Below are positions 1 to 7,196 of a stretch of 12,088 nt of DNA, one piece after another. Source of the DNA: Clostridia bacterium (lineage in GTDB: Bacteria > Bacillota > Clostridia > Oscillospirales > CAG-272); the NCBI GenBank assembly GCA_900768535.1, contig CAAGDE010000024.1:1-12088 (forward strand). The letters are read 5' to 3'. How positions within the stretch are numbered: position 1 is the stretch's first letter; each line of letters starts with the position of its first letter. The translations under genes were made by a program, and so were the position numbers. The notes beneath the pieces were generated by a model. It was not told where the DNA came from. It saw only the letters and a program-made list of their open reading frames with translations, and did not search any database.

Positions 1-8
1 AAAAGGTA

Positions 9-37
9 TTGACAAATCGGAGACAATACTGTATAAT
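9..37 (+). promoter_or_regulatory. Sigma-A promoter of the surface-protein operon
   Basis: A perfect TTGACA (9-14) and a perfect TATAAT (32-37) are separated by 17 nt. It is the only strong promoter seen upstream of the five co-directional secreted-protein genes that end at 7727, so it probably drives the whole block. About 190 nt of leader lie between it and the first start codon. Confidence 0.85.
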
Positions 38-228
38 AGTGTCGTAATCACTTTCTTAGAATAGCAAATTCTGTGAATGCATCTGTGTTGCCGCTTGTTT
101 TTTCAAAACGGCTTATTTTTGTGTCTGAGAGCGGGTGTCCGCGATTGGGAGCAAACGCTTTTTGCCGGGTTGAAGAACCTTTCAGATTATAGTATGGAGA
201 TATTACGCGAATATCAAACAGAGAAGGA
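38..228 (+). other. Long leader with candidate folded RNA; no clear gene
   Basis: This stretch between promoter and first gene holds several inverted repeats. A GCCG/CGGC hairpin (90-112, inner TTG/CAA) is followed by TTATTTTT and resembles a weak terminator or attenuator. An 8-bp outer stem TCTGAGAG (124-131) with CTTTCAGA (179-186), one G-U pair, could enclose stems CGG/CCG (132-141) and GCAAA/TTTGC (151-165). A 6-bp hairpin GATATT/AATATC (199-215) lies just before the start codon. No known riboswitch family was recognised. Protein-like readings also cross the region: a 52-codon ORF from ATG 77 stopping at 233-235, and a codon run in the frame of the next gene after a TAG at 190-192. It may therefore be decayed coding DNA instead. 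Confidence 0.4.
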
Positions 229-1695
229 ATGGTGATTGGTTTGGGTCGGTATGCGCAAAACGGGAGAATCGGGGCGTTTCTTGCGGTCAATAACGGGACG
301 GTTGAGGGATGTGTTTCGGATGTGACCTTCCCGAAAAAGCTGAAAAGCGCGGATTTTGTTTATGAAAACAATGCAAAAATCGCAAACTCGATTTCCATCA
401 GGGGAATGCGGAAAAAGCAGACGCGCACGTTCTATGCCCTGAACACCGGTTCCATTACCACGTCCGGCAATGTTGCCACGCCGCTGGCACGCAGACTGGG
501 GAGCGGCAATCCGGAGGAAATCCGGAAAAAGCTCGGAATTCCGGAGGCGCCCATCGGCTCCGGCGTGACCTCCGGCGGATTTTTCGCCAATCTGATGGGC
601 GGGAAGCAGGCATATCCGGGGCAGCCGATCCCGATCGGCACTGCGGCGGATCTGAAAAGTCTGATCTTCCGGGTGAATTCCGGAGACAAGGCCGCCGCCG
701 GTGCGCGGTATGTGCTGACGAATAACATCAACATGAAGGGCGCGCGGCTGGAGCCGATCGGGATGTCCGAAAACCACCCGTTTATGGGATTCTTTGACGG
801 AAACGGGAAGACGGTTGCGAACTTTACCGTTGACTGTCGCGGCGCGGGCTACGGCGGGTTCTTCGGGTGCACAAAAAACGCCAAGGTAACGGGCCTGACG
901 CTGGATTATATTCTGAAGGGAGCCGGCGGCGGAACGGTCGGCGGCATGGCGGGGTACATCTCCGGCGGCAACTTTACGGACTGTCAGGTGCGGATTTCCA
1001 TGTCACCGGGGATGTGCTCCGGCGGATTTTGCGGAAAGAACACGGGAACGCTCCGGAACTGCTATGTGGGCGGACGGATTGCGCCGCCGATTACGCCGGT
1101 TGCGTGGGTGATTCCTAGCACGGCGGTCGTGCTGGCGACGCTGATTGTCGGCGGTGCGATTCTGTATCAAAAGATCGGCGGAGATCCCTCCTACAATCCG
1201 GAGATCATCGACCCGAACCAGGTGCCGGTGCCGAAGCCGAACAAACAGGAGGACCCGCCGCCCGCAGGGTCGAACCGGATCAGCATGGAGCTGAACCAGG
1301 AGATACGCATCAGCGCGACCACGATGGTGGGGCAGATGGACTATATCAACCCGCACCGAAGCACGCAGGATGTGGTCATCAGACTTTGCATCAGCGATGC
1401 GGAATTGAAGCGGGCGGGATACGATCCGGTCGCCTGCAAGGTGAGGAAGCAGAAGGAGGTTGACGCGGAGGGCTACGACCCGGAAAAGAGCTACACGGTG
1501 CTTTATCGTTCCCAGCGGCTGCAGATCGGCTATAAGCTCAGCTATTGCAAGCTGTCCGCACTGCCGAACGGGGAAACGCTGAAGGTTGGGGACTACGAAA
1601 TGGTTATGATGATTGACGCATATGACCCGAAGACAAACGAGAAGGCCATCGTTAACGCGCAGGCAATGACCACCATTCACGTTGTAGCGGATTAG
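229..1695 (+). CDS. GLUG-repeat membrane protein with C-terminal accessory domain
   Basis: A 488-residue protein of unknown function. Residues 135-190 form the lead-in typical of GLUG proteins, ending in a PFMGFFDGNGKT-like strand. Three GLUG-type repeats follow at about 207-229, 234-258 and 262-284 (pattern GGFxGxNxGxxxNC). Earlier stretches such as GAFLAVNNGTVEGC look like further repeats. A single membrane segment lies at about 292-313, then a Pro-rich linker and a beta-rich domain (351-488) resembling the external domain of the last gene in the block. The start is uncertain: AAGGA (224-228) touches ATG 229, while GTG 232 and TTG 241 are also in frame. No signal peptide is visible, odd for a protein expected to expose these domains, so the 5' end may be truncated. 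An AGGAGG site for the next gene lies just after the stop. Confidence 0.8.
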   Translation: MVIGLGRYAQNGRIGAFLAVNNGTVEGCVSDVTFPKKLKSADFVYENNAKIANSISIRGMRKKQTRTFYALNTGSITTSGNVATPLARRLGSGNPEEIRKKLGIPEAPIGSGVTSGGFFANLMGGKQAYPGQPIPIGTAADLKSLIFRVNSGDKAAAGARYVLTNNINMKGARLEPIGMSENHPFMGFFDGNGKTVANFTVDCRGAGYGGFFGCTKNAKVTGLTLDYILKGAGGGTVGGMAGYISGGNFTDCQVRISMSPGMCSGGFCGKNTGTLRNCYVGGRIAPPITPVAWVIPSTAVVLATLIVGGAILYQKIGGDPSYNPEIIDPNQVPVPKPNKQEDPPPAGSNRISMELNQEIRISATTMVGQMDYINPHRSTQDVVIRLCISDAELKRAGYDPVACKVRKQKEVDAEGYDPEKSYTVLYRSQRLQIGYKLSYCKLSALPNGETLKVGDYEMVMMIDAYDPKTNEKAIVNAQAMTTIHVVAD

Positions 1696-1717
1696 CCGAA
1701 AGGAGGGATGGCAGATA

Positions 1718-4700
1718 TTGACTTCACAAAAGGATCGGGCCACAATGTATAAACCGCTCGCGCTTCTGCTGGCGGTGTCCGTGCTGTTGTCGGTATTTGT
1801 CGGGTTCCCGGTTTCCGTTTCGGCGGCAGATCCGGATTACACATTTTCAAGCGGAGCGGTGCTGCTGGACGCTTCCTACAGCGGAAGTAACATTCTGATA
1901 CAGAACGGCGTTTTCTCGGTCACGGTATCGGGCGCGACAAATGTCAATATCATTTTTCAAGACGTGAAGATGGATCGGCGATACAGCAGTGATTCGAACA
2001 GGACGGTTACGAACCTTTACAAGGTTGCAACAACGCTTGGTTGGGGTTCCGGTAGCACGTATTATGCGCAAACCTGTCCGTTGCTGCTGACCAACAATGC
2101 AAGCGCAACAGTGGCATTCCGCGGAACAAATGAGTTTTACGCAGGAACAAACCGGTGCACCGTCAGAAGAACCAACGTCACCGATGGCAGATATACGAAA
2201 GTACAAAACGGCGGCGGATTTGCCGGGATTCAGGTTGATTCCGGCTCCACGCTGACCATCGAGCCAAGCGGCGGAACGATCAATGCCTACGGAGCCTTCT
2301 ATGTGGAGGGCGACAACTCGGAAAATTCAAGCTACGGGTACGGTGCTCCTGCCGGAACAGATCAGAACAAGCTCGCCGGAGGCGCGGGTATCGGCGGCGG
2401 CGCGGCATGGAACACGACAACGAGTGCATCATCCTCATATACCGCCGGAACGCCGGGAACCATCATCATCAACGGCGGAAACATCAATGCACACGGCGGA
2501 CATGAAGGCGCGGGCATCGGCGGCGGCGTCAACGGCGCGGCAACATCGACCTCCATTACCATCAACGGCGGAAATGTCAATGCTTACGGCGGAAGATGGG
2601 CGGCAGGCATCGGAGACGGCGACTCGCTCCAGAACGACTGGACGACAAAATATGAGAGCAAATACTCCATCGAAATCAAGGGCGGAAAGGTCAATGCCGT
2701 TGGCGGTGTTGGCTGTCCGGGCATCGGATCAACCGATGAAGTTTCGGCGGGTCAGACCAGAAAAAGCACATCGGGACTTACAATCTACCTCAGCGGCGGC
2801 GAGATTACCGCGAAATCGGGCTATCCGGACAAATTCAATCCGCAAGGAACAGCCGGCTACAGCGGAACCGACGCGGCGGCGGCAATCGGTGCGGGAAACA
2901 AGACGAATATGGAATCGAACTCCATCCATGTCTCGTCTAAGGCGAAAATTATTGCATCCGGCTTCGGGCATTATTCCGTGACCGAAAACGGCGTGAAATA
3001 TAACGCTCTGCCGACGGTTAACATCGATTCGGACGGATATGTTTTTCTCGGCAGATTTCCAGAGCTTGCCTTATGGGAAGGTAGAAAATTCGAACTTTTT
3101 GAAGCACAGCGGTTTGACACTATAATAAACGGTGAGACATACCAGTATAGGAAATATGTCACGCAGCCTGCCGACGGCAGCGCCGGCGAGATTTATTACT
3201 ACTGCGCCGAAGCGCCGGATAACCAGTGGCTTTTGAAAGCGGGAGCGGACGGCACGATTGGAAGTTCGACACCCGTTTCGCTTGATTCGTTGACGGCGCT
3301 GGAAGCAGAGCTGGACAGACTGATGCTGACGCTCTATGTGGATGAACAATCCGTCAAGATCGGCGAGATTGCAGCTCCGGCGCACTTCCGTTCGATTGCG
3401 CTCTCCCTGCCGAACCCGCAGGAGCACGGCGGAATCTACGCGCTGAAGATACCGACGGCAGCGGTGTACGGCTACACCGGAGAGGCGGCTCTGCCAGTGT
3501 CGGGTCACGCCATCATCACGATAGGCGCAGAGGAGCAGGGAACCATCTCCGGCGAGGTTGCATATCCCAGCCACATGAACATCAAAGCAGACTCCGTCTC
3601 CGGAACGCTGACCGACCTGGACATTTACCGGGACGGGCAGTATACGGACGGCAGTGACGGGCTTATCGGCGGGCGGTTTATGGAGAATGTGTTCGCCTAT
3701 CAGGTTTACATAGAGCATGACGACAATTTTGCGTATCTTTACGCAAAGTATCCTATTGACGACAATGTAAATGTGACCATAGATCCCTTCGAGATGACCG
3801 TTTCCGAGCAGACGATAGGAACAAACCGCATCATCACGGCGACGCTGGACATGACGGGCGTAACCGAGAAGGTTGTCCGACTGAAAAAAACGGATACTGT
3901 GGAAGTAGACGGAAAGACCGTCACGCTCAACTCCGTGGTATACAAAATTACCGTTACGAAAAAGGCGTTGTATAAAATAAAGCTGAATCCCCTCGATAAA
4001 ATCTATGACGGGACGGCGGTGAAGCCCTCGATTCTCCGGCTTTATACCGAAGGTACAAACGAAGAATATACTGCAACCGATGCCGAGTTGAATTCTGCGA
4101 CCTACTCCTACTATAAGCAGGAAGGGACAGAGCTTGGCGCAACTGCTCCGAAAAACGCGGGGCAATACAAGGTTAAGGCGGAAATTCGTGCCGACACTTT
4201 TACAGCCACATCGGAAACGAAATTCACGATATCCAAGCGCACGCTGACGGTCAACCGGATTCAGAATCCTTTGACCTATGTGAGCGCCACAGAACACGCA
4301 GACTGGACAGCACCGCGTGATGTTGCCGATCCCGGCGAGATATACCTATCCAACGTTGTGGGAGGGGACGACGTGTCGGCGAAGGCTGCGAGCATCGTTT
4401 ACAATGACGTTTCCATCGGTTACAAAATTGACAAAATCACGCTGACGGGAATCACGCTTTCGGGGGCGGATGTAGGCAACTACAAAACCGCCGGTGAACA
4501 AAAGGTATTCGGGCAGATCAGCTATTCTCTTGACGGTGCGATTTTCCGCAAGAAGCCGGGGATGAAGTGGGACAAGTTCTATCCTGTGGACAGCACGGCT
4601 CCTGTAGCACCCGAAACGGCAGACTGGCATTCTCCCGCAACGGGCGGCGTGTATGACGCGCACTGCGACTATGTGTACGCCCGAACCGAAAACATGGGCA

Positions 4701-5164
4701 ACAGCCAGTCGGTCTACGCGGTGGATATCGAATTCGGCGCGATGTATTTTACCTATTCGAAAAGCGTCTGGGACGTCAATTCGATGATCTATGAGAAGAA
4801 GGAAGGCGAATCGCGCTGGTCGGGCTTTGAGGGGAGCAACAACGTAATCAAAGTGACCAACCGCTCCAATACCTCAATCTGGTATGCGCCGGACGTTAAA
4901 ATCGACTTTCTGCACTCCGCAATCGGGGACAGTTCGGTCGGCATCAAGGCGAATTTCTATGAGGAGAATTCCGCGTCCGGCACGCCGATCACGGGGGTAA
5001 AGCAGAAGGTTCCCGCAGCGACAGCGGGGGATCACGAGGCGGAAGGCACGGCAGAGACCAGAACCTGCTATATCCGGCTCTCCGGCGTTCCGCAGCTTGG
5101 CGATTCCGATCACTTCACGGTGGTCGGCAACGTGTCGGTCACGATATCGCGAACCAACGATTAA
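1718..5164 (+). CDS. Giant secreted mosaic surface protein (beta-helix, YDG, C-terminal beta-domain)
   Basis: 1148 residues from TTG 1718, served by a strong AAAGGAGGG (1699-1707). ATG 1745 with AAAGGA (1729-1734) is a credible alternative, and both leave a signal peptide cleaved after VSVSA (about residue 36). Residues 160-395 hold glycine-rich beta-helix-like repeats: I-x-I-x-GG-x-x-N-A-x-GG followed by GIGGG or variants near 224, 265, 296, 334 and 387. Residues about 650-748 resemble a cadherin-like beta-sandwich ending YKITVTKK. Residues about 750-932 hold YDG/MBG-type domains, with KIYDGTAVKPS near 761. After a linker, residues 1000-1148 carry the same domain as the three small secreted proteins downstream (YAVDIEFG, W1018-DVN, VTNRSN, terminal VSVTIS). 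No LPXTG, SLH or C-terminal membrane segment is seen. It is probably an adhesin or structural surface protein; ligand unknown. Confidence 0.85.
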   Translation: MTSQKDRATMYKPLALLLAVSVLLSVFVGFPVSVSAADPDYTFSSGAVLLDASYSGSNILIQNGVFSVTVSGATNVNIIFQDVKMDRRYSSDSNRTVTNLYKVATTLGWGSGSTYYAQTCPLLLTNNASATVAFRGTNEFYAGTNRCTVRRTNVTDGRYTKVQNGGGFAGIQVDSGSTLTIEPSGGTINAYGAFYVEGDNSENSSYGYGAPAGTDQNKLAGGAGIGGGAAWNTTTSASSSYTAGTPGTIIINGGNINAHGGHEGAGIGGGVNGAATSTSITINGGNVNAYGGRWAAGIGDGDSLQNDWTTKYESKYSIEIKGGKVNAVGGVGCPGIGSTDEVSAGQTRKSTSGLTIYLSGGEITAKSGYPDKFNPQGTAGYSGTDAAAAIGAGNKTNMESNSIHVSSKAKIIASGFGHYSVTENGVKYNALPTVNIDSDGYVFLGRFPELALWEGRKFELFEAQRFDTIINGETYQYRKYVTQPADGSAGEIYYYCAEAPDNQWLLKAGADGTIGSSTPVSLDSLTALEAELDRLMLTLYVDEQSVKIGEIAAPAHFRSIALSLPNPQEHGGIYALKIPTAAVYGYTGEAALPVSGHAIITIGAEEQGTISGEVAYPSHMNIKADSVSGTLTDLDIYRDGQYTDGSDGLIGGRFMENVFAYQVYIEHDDNFAYLYAKYPIDDNVNVTIDPFEMTVSEQTIGTNRIITATLDMTGVTEKVVRLKKTDTVEVDGKTVTLNSVVYKITVTKKALYKIKLNPLDKIYDGTAVKPSILRLYTEGTNEEYTATDAELNSATYSYYKQEGTELGATAPKNAGQYKVKAEIRADTFTATSETKFTISKRTLTVNRIQNPLTYVSATEHADWTAPRDVADPGEIYLSNVVGGDDVSAKAASIVYNDVSIGYKIDKITLTGITLSGADVGNYKTAGEQKVFGQISYSLDGAIFRKKPGMKWDKFYPVDSTAPVAPETADWHSPATGGVYDAHCDYVYARTENMGNSQSVYAVDIEFGAMYFTYSKSVWDVNSMIYEKKEGESRWSGFEGSNNVIKVTNRSNTSIWYAPDVKIDFLHSAIGDSSVGIKANFYEENSASGTPITGVKQKVPAATAGDHEAEGTAETRTCYIRLSGVPQLGDSDHFTVVGNVSVTISRTND
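2383..2735 (+). repeat. Degenerate in-gene repeats coding for beta-helix rungs
   Basis: Related DNA units begin with ATCAA[C/G]GGCGGAAA at 2468, 2561 and 2675, spaced 93 and 114 nt (31 and 38 codons). Each encodes I-x-GG-x-[VI]-NA-x-GG followed by a GIGGG, GIGDG or PGIGS turn. A weaker copy lies near 2258. Spacing in whole codons and preserved reading frame indicate protein repeats, not a mobile or CRISPR array. Confidence 0.7.
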
Positions 5165-5171
5165 ATCACAG

Positions 5172-5198
5172 ATATAATCCGTGAAAAACGGTTTATAT
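5172..5198 (+). other. Intergenic hairpin before the first small secreted-protein gene
   Basis: ATATAATCCGT (5172-5182) pairs with ACGGTTTATAT (5188-5198) around a GAAAA loop, giving 10 base pairs and one T-T mismatch. No T-tract follows, so it is unlikely to be a terminator. It lies between the giant gene's stop (5164) and the AAAGGAG of the next gene. An RNA-stability or processing element is the likeliest reading. The right arm overlaps a TATAAT (5196-5201), so a weak internal promoter cannot be excluded, though no matching -35 is seen. Confidence 0.5.
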
Positions 5199-5229
5199 AA
5201 TATTCCTGCTTTCGAAAGGAGCAAAAACA

Positions 5230-5850
5230 ATGAAAAAACTTTTGGCAGTCCTCCTTACCCTGACCATGCTCGTCACCCTCCCGGCTTTCGGCGCGAGCGC
5301 GGACAACGTAGTTGGTGGTGAAACGGGTGTTGAAGTAGGAGGTTTTCCGGACGATACGAGCAGCGGAAAGGATTTGAATGTGAAGGTTACACAAGTAACC
5401 CACAAATATGCAGTGGACGTAGACTTTACGGTCGCGGATATCACGCTTGGAAACATTACATGGAATGCAAAAACGCTGAAATATGAACTCGATACATCTG
5501 CCACAATGCCTAAAGATTTCGAGCAGACAATTACCGTTTCTAACCGTTCCGACCTTCCTGTTGATGCATATGTTGGTGCTTCTGATGATAATGACGACGA
5601 CCATATTGGTATTGCTGTAGCGAATGCTAAAGGGAATTCAGCAGAGAACAAACTTACTGTTGCAAAGGCAACTCCTGGAAGCAATACTGCGGGAGGTAGC
5701 GCTACTCCTGGAGAAATCAAAGTGAACATTACCAGCACAGATTGGCAATCGGTTATCAATTATTATGCAACAAAAGAAGGACAGGATTGGGCTACCACTC
5801 AATCGGTTAAGTATGCAACTGTAACTGTTTATATCAGTAAAGCAAATTGA
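5230..5850 (+). CDS. Small secreted beta-domain protein, possible major subunit
   Basis: 206 residues; function not recognised. A classical signal peptide (MKKLL, hydrophobic core, ASA cleavage after residue 24) leaves a mature protein of about 182 residues. The shared beta-domain begins near Y59-A-V-D-V-D-F, has the tryptophan motif W78-N-A-K-x-x-K-Y, the signature TVSNRSDLPV (102-111) and a final strand ATVTVYIS. A short TPG-containing near-repeat (ATPG twice, about residues 149-162) precedes an extra segment rich in aromatic residues. AAAGGAG (5215-5221) gives a good ribosome site. From about 5480 the codons become T- and A-ending and AT-rich, unlike the flanking genes; this suggests either high expression or recent acquisition. 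Intergenic hairpins flank the gene. It may be a structural subunit of the surface assembly, an inference from paralogy and context. Confidence 0.85.
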   Translation: MKKLLAVLLTLTMLVTLPAFGASADNVVGGETGVEVGGFPDDTSSGKDLNVKVTQVTHKYAVDVDFTVADITLGNITWNAKTLKYELDTSATMPKDFEQTITVSNRSDLPVDAYVGASDDNDDDHIGIAVANAKGNSAENKLTVAKATPGSNTAGGSATPGEIKVNITSTDWQSVINYYATKEGQDWATTQSVKYATVTVYISKAN

Positions 5851-5866
5851 ATCTCTATTCCATCGT

Positions 5867-5894
5867 TTATACCCTACCGCAAGGCAGGTTATAA
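5867..5894 (+). other. Intergenic hairpin with GCAA tetraloop
   Basis: An extended near-perfect hairpin: T5867 to C5878 pairs with G5883 to A5894 around a GCAA (GNRA-type) tetraloop, with two internal mismatches. It sits between two small secreted-protein genes, as the hairpin at 5172-5198 does. No T-tract follows (TAAATTTTG), so it is not a strong terminator. Likely an mRNA stability or differential-expression element. Confidence 0.5.
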
Positions 5895-5922
5895 TAAATT
5901 TTGAAGAAAGGAGGATAATGCA

Positions 5923-6453
5923 ATGAAGAAGATTTTGGCAGCTGTACTGAGTGTGGTGCTGTGTTTGTTTATGGCGCTTCCCGCATTCGCGGATGAAACC
6001 GGTCAAACGCAAAACGATTACACCGGTCAAGACGCAAGCCAGGAGGTCAAAGTTACGATCAGTGGAGAAGTGATTCATGTCTATCTCGTTGATATCGAGT
6101 TTAGCAACACGACTTTCCTCTATTCAACCGGTTCTAGATGGGATCCTAAGGATTATTCGTATAAACCCAGTTCCGGGGGAACATGGACTGGCGAAGGTAC
6201 CGTAAAGATCATCAACCATTCCGATCTTCCCATCAACTATAAGGTTGAAAAGTCGAATGTCGTGAATACTTACGGTCCGCTTGACATCAAAGTGGCTGAC
6301 GGTACCGGTACCGGAACCATCGCGAAGTGCGAAGTCGGCATGACACGCGGTCAGCAGAATGCAACGGCTACCTACAAAGTAACCGGAACTCCCACAGTCT
6401 CTGAAATCACCGCACAGAAACTCGGCGAAATCAAAGTCACCATTTCCAAATGA
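5923..6453 (+). CDS. Small secreted beta-domain protein (second copy)
   Basis: 176 residues with a signal peptide cleaved after AFA (residue 23), giving a mature protein of about 153 residues starting DETGQTQN. Start ATG 5923 has a near-perfect AAAGGAGG. The shared domain is clear: V53-Y-L-V-D-I-E-F60, then S-R-W73-D-P-K-D-Y-S-Y, a second tryptophan W88-T-G-E-G, the signature VKIINHSDLPINYKV (94-108), and a C-terminal strand LGEIKVTIS that ends the protein. It is a paralogue of the gene before, the gene after and the C-terminus of the giant protein. No anchoring signal is present, so it should be released or held by protein contacts. Biochemical role unknown. Confidence 0.85.
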   Translation: MKKILAAVLSVVLCLFMALPAFADETGQTQNDYTGQDASQEVKVTISGEVIHVYLVDIEFSNTTFLYSTGSRWDPKDYSYKPSSGGTWTGEGTVKIINHSDLPINYKVEKSNVVNTYGPLDIKVADGTGTGTIAKCEVGMTRGQQNATATYKVTGTPTVSEITAQKLGEIKVTISK

Positions 6454-6465
6454 ACCACCGCAAGG

Positions 6466-6500
6466 GGGAGCGGCACCCTGAAAAGGCAACTGCCGCTCTC
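6466..6500 (+). other. Intergenic hairpin without T-tract
   Basis: GGGAGCGGCA (6466-6475) can pair with TGCCGCTCTC (6491-6500), eight Watson-Crick pairs plus G-U and G-C, around a 15-nt loop. The following bases TCCTGCACAA are not a T-tract, so it is not an ordinary intrinsic terminator. It lies in the 86-nt gap before the next gene and may tune mRNA abundance across the operon. Confidence 0.4.
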
Positions 6501-6539
6501 TCCTGCACAAAGAATAACGTCAGAAAGAGGTGTTGCACC

Positions 6540-7181
6540 GTGAAACAAGTGAACAGGACGCGTGCAATCTCTCTCTGTGCCGTTATGACGGCGGTTGCCC
6601 TGATTCTGCTCTCCGTCCCGGCGTTTCCGGTACGAGTGAATGCCGATGAAACCAAATCGGATGGGTACAAATACGCCGTAACCATTGAATTCGGCTCCAT
6701 GACCTTCGCCTACGACTACGGCAAGTGGGACGTAAACGAAATGCGCTACAAAGCGAACGCGGCAAGCAAGAACCCCGCAAACGAAACCGAGCCCGGCTAT
6801 CCCGGCTGGTACGGCTTCGACGGTACCGCAAACCGCATCAGCGTGAAGTATTCCAACGAGAACGAAACGGGCGGCGATACGCAAAACCGGAAGCTCTCCG
6901 TTACTTTGAGCTACCACGCGCTCACCCCTGCGGAGGCTTCTACAGAGGGTATAGAGGTAGGCGGCGTTGAGATGAAGTTCTATTCGGATGCCGCGCTTAC
7001 CGTTCCGCTTTCATCGACGACCTTTACGGTGCCGCATACCGACCCCGAAGACAAGGATGCCAAGACGGTGATTTACGCCTCCCTGCGCGGTGAGCCGACC
7101 GTGAACGGAAACAAATTTCTATCCGACAGCTTTGTGCCGGTCGGGATGCTGACGATCCGCGTCGGCGAAATAACCGACTGA
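6540..7181 (+). CDS. Small secreted beta-domain protein (third copy)
   Basis: 213 residues from GTG 6540, chosen because AAAGAGG (6524-6530) lies 9 nt upstream and the product then starts with a proper basic n-region (KQVNRTR) and hydrophobic core cleaved near VNA-DE (residue 35). The longer in-frame ATG 6450 would overlap the previous stop and put 30 charged residues before the signal peptide. The shared domain starts YAVTIEFGSMTF at residue 45, followed by W63-DVNEMRY, very close to the WDVNSMIY of the giant protein's C-terminus. Its strand after the motif reads RISVKYSNEN. The end GMLTIRVGEITD matches the terminal strand of the paralogues. Of the three small proteins it is the closest to the giant protein's domain. 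Function unknown. Confidence 0.85.
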   Translation: MKQVNRTRAISLCAVMTAVALILLSVPAFPVRVNADETKSDGYKYAVTIEFGSMTFAYDYGKWDVNEMRYKANAASKNPANETEPGYPGWYGFDGTANRISVKYSNENETGGDTQNRKLSVTLSYHALTPAEASTEGIEVGGVEMKFYSDAALTVPLSSTTFTVPHTDPEDKDAKTVIYASLRGEPTVNGNKFLSDSFVPVGMLTIRVGEITD

Positions 7182-7196
7182 CGGAAAGGGAGCGCT

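Noticed and set aside
124..186. c-di-GMP-I riboswitch
   Set aside because: Only the GCCGGGTTG tail is similar; the long helices and conserved internal sequences of that class are missing and the element is too short.
1003..1743. 246-codon minus-strand frame opposite the first gene
   Set aside because: No ribosome site and an implausible Arg/His-rich product; the + strand protein has clear repeats and a membrane segment.
1708..1752. 14-codon ORF after AGGAGG
   Set aside because: ATG 1708 is too close to the ribosome site (directly adjacent) and the peptide has no features; the site more likely serves TTG 1718.
2383..2735. Possible CRISPR-like or mobile repeat array
   Set aside because: Units are imperfect, spaced in whole codons, without spacers of constant length, and encode regular beta-helix rungs.
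2283..2981. 232-codon open frame on the + strand
   Set aside because: Low-complexity Arg/Ser/Ala/Thr-rich translation of the glycine-repeat region in the wrong frame.
3071..4297. 408-codon open frame on the minus strand
   Set aside because: It lies entirely inside the giant secreted-protein gene, is Arg/Cys/His-rich without recognisable domains, and is a shadow of GC-rich codons.
6450..6539. Longer start for the third small secreted protein (ATG 6450)
   Set aside because: It overlaps the previous stop, has no good ribosome site, and would place a charged 30-residue extension before an otherwise normal signal peptide.
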